NCBI GenBank assembly: GCA_029891345.1
Contig: CM057003.1
Location: 10,730,209-10,794,208 of the forward strand
Direction: 5' to 3'
DNA length: 64,000 bases
Source: Dryococelus australis
Lineage: Eukaryota; Arthropoda; Insecta; Phasmatodea; Phasmatidae
The notes under the pieces were generated by a model. It was given only the letters and a program-made list of their open reading frames with translations, did no database searches and was not told where the DNA came from. Every line of letters starts with the position of its first letter. Positions within the stretch are counted from its first letter, which is position 1. Below are positions 55,440 through 64,000 of this stretch, in pieces. Made by a program: the position numbers and the translations under genes.

Positions 55440-58400
55440 TCAAATTGGTATATGATTCAACATAATGAGAGTACACATCTTCAATACTAGATGGAAGAGG
55501 TGTGTTTGCAGTTATATAAAACATTGGACATTTCTTATTGCCACTGCACTGTATGAGTTCCTGACTCTTTTTGTCTCCTAAAGGAAAAAAAATACTTTAA
55601 AATGAAAAATATTGTAGCAAGTCTCTATAAATTCTCACAAAAATCTGTTGCACCATAGCACATAAGTTATATTAGACCTGCATTGTTTGACACTGGCATA
55701 ATGATTTGCAGGATGAAAATACACCATGTTACTGTATGACATCCAACACTCAACTGAAAAGATTTAGCAGGGAACAATTTATGTATATTAATAAATACTT
55801 TCTATAAATTTGTAAGTAGAAATGTGTTTTAGGGCTAAATTTTATTTTTGCAGATTTTATTGCTCGATACACGTAACATTTTTAAGAATCACACCCAGTA
55901 TGAGACATGTAACCAAACTTGTTTTTACTATAATGACATAAAGTGTGAAGATTATTATCACATTCTTCGAAATACTGATAGGGCAAAACAGTGTCTGTAT
56001 TATAAATAAGATGTTTCAAACATTTTTCTTCCTCACAATATGACATTACAATGTGTTCACCTTTAAGCTTACACTTATGATCTACTCTATGTGGTCTGTA
56101 CTGGTTTACAAGAAATTCAGAACTGTTGCAGTTAGTTTAAGTGCCATCATAACTAGTTGGTTTACTACATACTGTCAAAGCTTGAGAGAAATATGTACAT
56201 TTGAATTGAATGTCTGATGTACATATTTCCTTAACAAAAAAATGTGAATATGCTATGTTATAAGTTACAGAATACATTTAGAAATAAACACATACTTGCA
56301 AGTCAGCAAGAACAATATTCTGAACTAGCCACTTCACATATATATAAATTACACATGGACAGGAAAACTAAACCTCCTTGATCAAAAATAAATTTGTTGA
56401 TGTCCCAATTGTAGATCTCCTTCCAACAAACTGTGATTCCCTTGTTAGGTCTGGTGAGCTGGTAGACAATTACACTGTTTCCCTGTTTCTCTTCTATTTC
56501 CTCTTTAAGAGTGACAATCATTAAATCTTCTAATATTGTTGGGAAGTCACTGTCGGGACAAAGATATCTCACAGCACAATCATTGCATGCTATTCCTTTA
56601 CCAAAGCAAATGCCGAGACTGTTGTCGAAAGTGTAGGACCAATGTTCTATATTGTTGCAGACATGAACTTGTAGAATACCATCATACGGTTTAAAGAAAA
56701 CTCTTCTACGTCCAATTTGCAGGACCTTGTATATGTATGTAGGGTAGAAGATTCTAGCCATGACTGAGATTTAATACTGAATGTTCTACCTAGTCTGCCA
56801 GATTAGATGTTCTTGCTTTGAAAAACATTGCATTAACCACATACCACAGGGAGAAGTTAATTCTTGGTCACCAATGTAGGTATACTATTGTTCGTTGTTG
56901 CATTCTTCTGTTCAAACAACCCATTCAGAGTAATACTACCTTTGCAACTTATATTTAATTTTACTAAATGATGAATATTTAGTGATTTCTTCATCTTCGA
57001 GGTCCCATACTAATTCGATTAAACTAATCGGTAAATTGCTGCCAGGTCTTAAATTATACACTACACGTGTGTGTTCAATGCAATCTGCAACTACTTTGTA
57101 CATACATTCACGATTGATTATTGAAAAACTCCCATGTTCATCTCTGTTGCACATCTGTATCTGTAGTGGACTATCTTTGCCTTCAATTCTAAACCACACT
57201 CGCCTGAATCCTGCAATAACACTAGCATACTGAAGTGAGGAGTCGAACCTCTCCACCATAATTGAAGCTCTGGTGTATGATTCTCTCTCTCTCTCTCTCT
57301 TTATAAAGTGAGATGTTCTTCCAGTTTGTGGTAAAATTAGTTCAATAACTTTGTTAAATCAAATTTACAAACACAAACAATGCTGTTCCAAACCTCACAG
57401 TCCCAAATTCCAAATGGCACGTGTAGAAGTGTGCTACTGCCTTGTATTTGCATGATGTGTTCCTTAATATTACATGTTTCAGTCCATAAGGTAGGGCTGT
57501 CATAACATTCTCTAATAAATTTATATTTGATTTGATGATGACCTCGTTCTTTGGATATTTCCACACTGCCATGTGTAAAACATAGGTCACATGAAGAACA
57601 TGGCAGTTCACTGTAATGCTCCATATTAAAAACAGGACAGTATTTTTCTTCATCACACAACATTTATTATATATACAAGCTTTCTCCAAAACTTTTTGCA
57701 AAATTCCAATGTTCATCTCTGTTGCACATATGTGTTTGAAAGTATATGGTTCCTAAAGACTGGAACCATACTTTCTTATGTCCTCGAAAAATACTGGAAT
57801 ACATCTCTGGGTCGAATTTCTCAATTTTTTCAAAATCTTACACTACCTGGAACAAACCATCATTTATAAATTTAATTATTTTCGTACACACAGGTTTGAT
57901 GTTGGTACAAATATTATCTTAAAGCTTCGCTCTTACATTGCAAACAGAATATTTTTCCCTCACAGTGACTAGTATTATAGTGTTTGACTATTGAATTAAT
58001 GCTCGAACAGTTGTGGTATCTTCTGATATTTATTATGTCTGCATTGGTTAAACTTTTAAAAATTTCCTTTTACATTTTTCCAAGCATATATATGGTACGG
58101 ACTTCTCGTAGCGCATCATTTACATATTGAAAACCTTTTTCGTAAGATATGTCACCAGAATCCCATTTCAGGTTAGGTATCTCGTCTCTTCCCGAAACAT
58201 CATTTTAACTTCGGGATTTAAACTATACCAAGGTCGGGGAGATTTAAAGCATAGTACTTTAGAGTCATTAGCATCTACTGCATAAGAAATAGCAAGCTCC
58301 TAAATTACAAAGGAGTTGTCTTTGTAGTTTTCGAAATCCTAAGCATGGCATATAATTTTTTACATAATTTCTTTATACCCTATTTACAAAAAGTCTCTCT

Positions 58401-58828
58401 CTTTCCCTCATATAAATTTTATAAGATGACAGTTCTTGCCTCATAATATATTTCATCGACTCCTGAATCGTCCATTACAACATCTGGAAAGATCCTAGCT
58501 TCGAGTAGCTTTTCCAGCCTTCACGACACACAATCCCTCTGCATATGTTGCAAGTTCCATTATTAGCAAAGGCAGGCATGTCACAAGGACAGTAATCACA
58601 TGGCAAAAAAGATACCATATCGTCATCAGCTTGTAAATGTTCATCAAGGAACAGATACACTAGTTTTATTTTGTGGCCCGCAAAAGAAATTATTAATTTT
58701 TTCAGCAGCACTCGCAGTTGGGAGCAGTCTAAATTCAATAATGGTTTCACCTTCCCATAAGCTAAAATCGCATTGAACTTTTCAACACATTCAGAGTCAC
58801 ACTTGTCACAGCAGTGACCTTCATGCAT
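55440..58828 (-). pseudogene. Cysteine-rich repeated cargo block of fossil A, family unknown
   Basis: I do not recognise this family. On the - strand, several segments resemble each other. One motif recurs near 56700, 57200 and 57790: a GxRRVWF / GHKKVWF-type phrase followed 10-15 residues later by MCNRDEHxSF or VCNNIEHWSY. A second recurring type has paired cysteines and a proline-leading phrase (CSGNKKCPMFYITANTPLP, CEEEKCLKHLIYNTDTVLP, LCPDSDFPTILED). The segment at 58475-58828 is richest in cysteine (CDYCPCDMPAF, GTCNICRGIVC) and could bind zinc. No signal peptide is obvious. The arrangement suggests a gene amplified in tandem inside the element. Broken in several places. Confidence 0.4.
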
Positions 58829-58871
58829 TATACCTGTTGAGAGATGATGGAGATGAAATCCCTTGTTGATC

Positions 58872-59057
58872 TAGATGATGTGTAGTGAAGTTGTTGTAGA
58901 CACCTGCCATTGTATTATATGCCTGTCGTCGTAGTGGACATCTGGAGCTGTAGTAGATATGATGGATGCCTTTTGTCGTAGTCAACATCTGTTACTGAAA
59001 TGGATGCCTGTTGTAGTGGACACCTGGTATTGTATTAGACATCTGGCATCATAGTAA
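58872..59057. repeat. Imperfect ~30-bp minisatellite in fossil A
   Basis: Phrases such as GTAGTGGACACCTG and TGTATTAGACATCTG recur about six times at roughly 30-base spacing. Confidence 0.6.
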
Positions 59058-59599
59058 ATGACCTAATTCTCACTAGTTCTAATGCTATGCACACCCATGC
59101 ATACACACACGAAGTGACTTTAGCAGATTCCGAGTTAAGACTGAGAAAAAATTTAATTCATCCCTCCTGATATAGTAAAACAGATTCAAAATGGTTGCCA
59201 TTTTCCTATATTAAATTTGCCTTTTTAGGAAAATCATTTGAAATTTAACAGATTTGTGCTTCACTAGCAGTCATTTCAAGCTGGATACGTGTTATTTCAG
59301 TAATATCATGTCAATATTAATTTTCTATGGACAATAATTTGTAAATATATATGCAATTTATGTCAAAAATTCAGAAGTGGGAAAACTTGAGTATTTTCTA
59401 CCATTGTAATAGTTAAAATTTGAATAAAGATGTGTGTTTGTTATTACTTACAAAAAATATGTCTTATAGCTGTGTTGCTATGAAAATTAATCATTTATTA
59501 GTTTAAAGTTTGCTTGAAATGGGAATAATGATTGCTGGAAAATGTTTTATATTTTTTAATTTAATTTATTGTGTGTTAAAGACATTTGGAACATATTTA
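59058..59599. other. Fossil A, AT-rich stretch downstream of the H3-like frame
   Basis: No coding similarity. On the - strand, AATAAA occurs at about 59597-59592 and 59570-59565, just beyond the stop of the 202-codon frame, and could serve as its polyadenylation signal. Confidence 0.4.
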
Positions 59600-60208
59600 T
59601 TAGTGATGAGGAAAATAAAGTTTCATTGGTAGGACTTGTGCATTTTGTTTTTCGCTGAAAATATGACAGGCTCTTGCATCTCGAAAAATAGAAGGGGCGG
59701 AAGCATCAATGTTCCAGCGAAAATACCAGTTTGTAGCAAGGAGGGGACAGGGGCAGGCAGCTAGCCCAGTCAGTTCAAAATCCGCTGCTGGCTCCCTAGG
59801 GAGTTCATCACTTTGATCTTGAAGGAAGCCTTCATTCATAGCCATGACAGCACTCTGGGGGTGAAGGGCCAGGCCTGCGTAGTGTGGCCACAGTTCCCGA
59901 GATATCCGAAAAATGCATTCTTGAATGTTGTAAGGGGAGGAGGTGCATGGCTGCATCTTCAGCAAAGATGCAGCGTCCTCCATGGACATGGGGCAGTCAT
60001 CCGAAAAAACGATTTCATGGCCTTGAGGAGGGCGTGTTTTGTGAAGCACACCATCGGAAGGGGCATTTCTTGGGCAGTGTAGGCAGAGGGGGGTGTTTGC
60101 CACAAAACAGGTTCTTGCAGTGTTAAATCGATACCAGGGTGCATGGCCCAGAGCATTGGAAATTACAAAACAATCTCTGTGTTGGAGTTGGGGGAGGGGG
60201 CAGATCAC
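59600..60208 (-). CDS. 202-codon frame in fossil A with histone H3-like stretch
   Basis: This is the longest non-repetitive open frame in the window and is clearly richer in G+C than the DNA around it. Residues ~100-130 read RISRELWPHYAGLALHPQ then SAVMAMNEG. In histone H3 the same region is RLVREIAQDFKTDLRFQS then SAVMALQEA, with RE and SAVMA at identical spacing and an aromatic residue conserved between. Further on, TN and P-x4-DAR-type residues (PSIFRDARA) resemble H3's DTN and PKDIQLARR, but the linking part is about 20 residues longer. The N-terminal ~95 residues match nothing I know, and no H3 tail is present. It lies 440 bases inside the right terminal repeat, with AATAAA just after the stop. 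It could be captured histone-fold cargo or chance similarity. Confidence 0.35.
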   Translation of the reverse strand: MICPLPQLQHRDCFVISNALGHAPWYRFNTARTCFVANTPLCLHCPRNAPSDGVLHKTRPPQGHEIVFSDDCPMSMEDAASLLKMQPCTSSPYNIQECIFRISRELWPHYAGLALHPQSAVMAMNEGFLQDQSDELPREPAADFELTGLAACPCPLLATNWYFRWNIDASAPSIFRDARACHIFSEKQNAQVLPMKLYFPHH

Positions 60209-60644
60209 CGAAGATGTGCATAGGTCTGTTGTTCCATGACCTTAGAAAAAGAACTGTCTTTTCGGGCGAAAACGAACTTCTGAACAAGGGGTGGGTGGGG
60301 AGTGAGGAGCAATGTAACCATTGCTTGCATGTTTCCGCCATCTTAGTTGTTCGCCAACCCTCATGCTGCATAGACACGACACTGGAACTCTCGACTTAAC
60401 CGACCTTTGGAGTGTGATAGCTGCGATTCTTGTTAAGCGATATTATATGATCGGGGTTCAGATCTCATTCACAGTCTTCGTAAACTGTGGTGTGAAATAT
60501 ATATTTTTATAAGTCTTAAATTTATCGTGTGATAGTGTTTTTATCATGTAAACTCCGTTTCTGTGTTTGGTAGACGAAATTTCGTAGCATTTTCAAATCG
60601 CATTTTTATTGCCAAGTGCCGTGAATTTCACGGATTTGACTGAA

Positions 60645-62168
60645 AAACAAATTTGTAGTATGTACGTTATTTTTAAATAATTCACTTTTATACATTCAAG
60701 TACTTGTAGGACGAATAGTGTAATCAATTCGTTAATACTAGTTTGGCAGTGAAATAGGTTCTGTCAGTTGTAAATTTAAACTCAGCCCGGCTCCATGTAA
60801 CAGCTTATAAGCAGTTGCACGTCTTACGATCCACTCATTCATTGACTGACCTCCGAAGTGGACGGATGTGTTTTCGGGGAGCTCCTGGTGCGATTTCTAT
60901 TGTGTCTGTTTAAAATTCAAAATGCGAACTGGAAATCGTTATTTGTCCATGTTTACTGGAATTGCTAAATCATTCTCTTTGCATTTCGCTAATTAAATTG
61001 CACAAAGTGCTTGGGATGGGGACATTTTTTCTAGATATAATTCAGGATGCATATAACTAGTGTGTAAATCATATTCTCATCTATATCCGAGTAGCTATAA
61101 CATAAATTGCGTGTCAGCCTCTGAACGTGCTTCATGTTTATATAGTCAGGCTCTCGATGTAAGATCACTTCATTTCTTCACCAGCTTCCGAGCTGGACAG
61201 ACATGTTTTGCGACAGTTGCGATTTGATTATGTGTGTTAATCAATTAATTTCTTTTAATGTGTGGATTACATTTCTAAATCTTCTCACCAGTCTCACAGG
61301 TAAACGGACGTGTAAGGTATGTGCGAGAGGCGTCAAGTAGTGCCATATATCTTGTTATTGTGTTCGTTAGCAGTTTCATTTATAGGGACTTTTTTTATTT
61401 GTTGTAGATAGAAGTCGTAAATTCCATACTGAAGACTCACGTAATTGTCATAGTCACATAGTTGTGTTCGTTATACTTCTCTCGTGTAAATTATATTTCT
61501 AACATACAGCTCAGGGTAGACTAATTCATCTCTTTATGTAATAATTTCATACTCGACACTCACATAATTGCACTTGTAATTCACGTAATTGTGATCATTT
61601 GAAATTTGCGATTCGATGGGTGTAATTTATTCATATGTAGAAATTGTTTAGACACTCTGAAATTATCTTGTGGAATGCTGTTATTCATTTGGAATAATGC
61701 TATCTTTCAAAGTCGGCTATATACCAACACCATCTACAAGCAATATAACTAACAACCGAAAAAAACATTTACACTTAGACCACTCTTGCACAAAACTCTA
61801 TATATATACACATACATACACACACCCTATCCCCAACACGTTACATGTCACTTTAGTGCCAGAGCTCACAGGGTGAAGGCATACCAGAGCTCCCCACAAA
61901 AAAGAAAGAAATAAAGAAGACCATTAGTACGCTCTTGCACCAAACACAAAAAATTAACCCTTTCGATACATTTAGCCCTTTCAATAAATTTAACACTTCA
62001 ATTAAATTTAACCCTTTCACCAAATTTAACCATTTAGATTTTATTAACCCTTTTTGATTAACCCTTTCAATGAATTTAATTAACCCTTTGATATCAAATT
62101 AATTAGGCGAGTCAAAAAAGGTGGCATTCCTTTGTATGTAGAACCGGCAAGCCGCTGCTACTTACACA
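60645..62168. repeat. Fossil A right terminal inverted repeat
   Basis: Reverse complement of 45110-46597 (see there). Internal sub-repeats: CTCCGAAGTGGACGGATGTG near 60851 and TTCCGAGCTGGACAGACATG near 61186; a further ~110-base pair of phrases (CATACT(G/C)(A/G)AGACTCACGTAAT-like) near 61427 and 61547. Confidence 0.87.
61951..62107. repeat. Tip minisatellite, right arm of fossil A
   Basis: AATTAACCCTTTCGATACAT, then similar ~22-base units (TTAACCCTTTCACCAAAT etc.), ending CTTTGATATCAAATTAATTAGG. Mirrors 45160-45315. Confidence 0.8.
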
Positions 62169-63369
62169 AAATCACTATCTGTTACGAAAAGCCATTATTA
62201 ATTAACACTGCCAACGTACGTCAGACTCGACGCCTGATTTCATTGGTCAAAAATAATACACAAGTATTTAATTGTGAATCAATTTCGCACACGAATTCTG
62301 GTCGTGTGAGTGTTCTACTGCTATGTTCTATTCTCTGTGCTTATTTATTATGATTGTGAAACTAGTCTTCCGCCTGGGAGTCCACGAACCTCCTCCCCCC
62401 CCCCCCCCCCGGGGGGCAAATCTGGCGTTGGTCGATGCTGAGACGAATATGCTAGGTAGGGTGGCCGAGACATTGAAATATGCTCTCGGACAGCTCAGCA
62501 CGCGTCCATTGTCCATGGGCGCTTCTCCCTCTCTCACACCCCCCCCCCCCCCTTCCAGGTGGAGCTGGTCTCTGGCCGAAACATCTGGCGGGCTCTCGGG
62601 ATGGGGGGGGGGGGAGAGGGGCATTCCCACACAACGGCGTGCCGTGAGGCATACGACTCGGAATTGTTGCCAAACGTACGATAGCTATCGTTGTGCATAC
62701 GAGTATTTACACTATACACGATAAAACAATTGTTCTCAACCGCTTTTGTACGACTTTTATTGGAACAGACGATATGAACACCAGTGACAGAAAATACTGG
62801 GTCTCTAATCCTTCTTTCCTTTGACTGTAAAAGTCGCTTAACCCTATACTACCCAACCATTTGTTGCAAAAATAAAGGAGAAACTCTCAGTACATTCTAG
62901 CTCACATGTTTTTTTACTAGTTTTGGACGTGTTTTGTATAAGAAAAACCTCCTCTGGCACCTTTGAAGCACCAACTGAATGCATGCTTAGCAAAATGAAT
63001 AGCACTTCCAACCTGTACTTGTCGGACAGAGAAGAGGCTGTAAATAAGTAATAAGTCTAATGCATAATTAACGTTAACTGAATACTAGACAATGCTTAGA
63101 TTGAGTGACGTTGCTTTAAATATCAGTTTTAACTATTCAAATATAAATAAGTCGTGGTTAATGTTATTTTGAAATTTCCCTAGTAAGGTCCGAAAACTTC
63201 GCGAATTAATTTGAGGAAAAGCTAGACCTTAAATACGTGTTCATTTGTTTTCCAATTGTATCGCAATTTGTACGCCACGCCCTGGACGAATTTGAGCGAA
63301 TAACTAACTTGCAGGGTAAAAGAGGATCGAATCCCGTTCTACCAGATCTGTGGTAAAACTGGAGTGAGT
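62169..63369. other. Flank of fossil A; C/G homopolymer cluster, no gene seen
   Basis: 62380-62650 is G+C-rich, with a C run turning directly into a G run at about 62395-62416, a C run at 62540-62553 and a G run at 62604-62614. Open frames here are driven by these runs. The rest is AT-rich with nothing recognised. Confidence 0.4.
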
Positions 63370-63525
63370 GAGTGAAGAGACCTGGGCGGCTCTTAACAGC
63401 GAGGTCTTGAGAGCCGATGTGGGTGATTGAGGTGAGCAACGAGCAAGGCTGGAATGAAAGGGCGGTGGGAAACGGGAGATTCCCGAGAAAACCCCGCCGA
63501 CCAGTGGCTTCGTCCCGGTAATACT
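63370..63525 (-). mobile_element. tRNA-derived SINE, 5'-truncated copy
   Basis: On the - strand: GAATCTCCCGTTTCCCACCG, CTTTCATTCCAGCCTTGCTC, ACATCGGCTCTCAAGACCTC, GCTGTTAAGAGCCGCCCAGG and the tail TCTTCACTCACTCACTC. It matches the copies at 4737 and 20090 but lacks their tRNA-like head. Confidence 0.68.
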
Positions 63526-64000
63526 GGAGCATCGACCAATGAGGAACTAACCTAGACTCGAGAATACAAAGGACTGTGAAGTTTAGCTTATTACGAAATG
63601 AATCCGAGAAATGTCCGGGTCTCTGCTTACAGTGTCACCTTTAAAGCGATTTGGTTGTTTCAGTTTATAGTCCAAGTTTGTATGTTTGTATGTTCGGCGT
63701 ACCTGGACCAAATTCCACAGGGAAGCCCTTCAGTCCCCAAGCTAAAATACTATGTAAGCATAAATGCTCTTGAACTCCCCCCCCCCCCCAAATTCCTCCC
63801 CCTCCCCACCACCAACCCACCAGTTGGCCGGAAATCCCTATAATATAATGGGGTTGTGGATCTCTCGTTGACCTTTTATACCCGGACAAAGCCAGTTAGT
63901 TCTGCTAGTACCTATTAATTGCAGTAGATTTGTTTCCTGATAAGAGAAGTAAATATGAATGTTTTGACATCATGCTTCGTTTCTGGTGGTCAGCCCAAGA
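63526..64000. other. Window end, no gene seen
   Basis: Sequence with a C run at 63778-63789 and no recognisable coding region. Confidence 0.4.

Larger units (their letters stand above)
45110..62170. mobile_element. Polinton (Maverick) fossil A, near full length
   Basis: A ~17-kb element, within the family's usual 15-20 kb, with ~1.5-kb inverted terminal repeats at 45110-46597 and 60645-62168. The gene content that I can read is on the - strand: DNA polymerase B (47.8-51.6 kb), a cysteine-rich repeat block (55.4-58.8 kb) and a 202-codon frame (59.6-60.2 kb). I did not recognise the family's packaging ATPase, maturation protease, capsid proteins or integrase, so the element is decayed or replaced in those parts. 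Arms differ by roughly 9% in a ~215-base stretch compared by eye, suggesting an old insertion. Broken, with at least ten interruptions in the polymerase region alone. The 6-bp target duplication could not be fixed because the exact ends are blurred. Confidence 0.85.

Noticed and set aside
60123-60399. Second gene upstream of the H3-like frame
   Set aside because: Short overlapping frames on both strands with no similarity and proline runs; I could not support any of them.
62323-62724. 133-codon frame with proline and glycine runs
   Set aside because: Driven by C and G homopolymers. The intervening sequence has no recognised similarity.

Overview
This is a eukaryotic, AT-rich, repeat-dense window, most likely from an insect (probably a hemimetabolous one with a large genome). 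Three things point that way: an intron-split aldo-keto reductase gene whose C-terminus has an insect-like sequence, many short TA-flanked inverted-repeat elements, and Polinton (Maverick) fossils. I see no bacterial genes, rRNA or complete tRNA. Most of the DNA is non-coding.

From 1 to 20.8 kb lies the 3' half of one host gene on the + strand, an aldo-keto reductase. I could place its last four coding exons (1597-1835, 4246-4405, 18729-18826, 20644-20686) with agreeing splice phases, a stop codon and an AATAAA signal. The earlier exons must lie upstream of the window. Its 14.3-kb intron carries a (TA)n tract, a 2.5-kb array built from a self-complementary TACAGGATGTA motif, and exactly 19 copies of a 45-bp minisatellite. 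The last intron carries an 81-bp minisatellite and a tRNA-derived SINE.

From 20.8 to 38.5 kb I find no convincing gene. The region holds many copies of related MITE-like elements, mostly sharing the terminal sequence GGCTGTTCACGGTAAAGTG, with ~240-bp and ~420-bp interiors. One case is a clean nested insertion. A third family ends in AGTCCATTCACGG. A ~540-bp foldback element at 27.2-27.8 kb ends in the same ACAGGATGT motif that makes up the intron array.

From about 38.7 to 43.6 kb is a short, internally deleted Polinton-like fossil. It has ~0.65-0.7 kb inverted terminal repeats, each with a tRNA-like (pol III A/B box) segment, and a remnant integrase with a chromodomain-like tail. From about 45.1 to 62.2 kb is a larger Polinton fossil of ~17 kb with ~1.5-kb inverted terminal repeats. 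It holds a decayed protein-primed-type DNA polymerase B, a block of repeated cysteine-rich sequences that I cannot identify, a TATA-type promoter candidate, and a 202-codon open frame next to the right terminal repeat. That frame contains a stretch resembling the histone H3 fold. These are old, broken elements and are described here as fossils.

The observations I rate highest are the H3-like frame inside the Polinton, the repeated cysteine-rich Polinton cargo, the pol III-type segment in the terminal repeats of the smaller Polinton, and the link between the palindromic intron array and the foldback element's termini.
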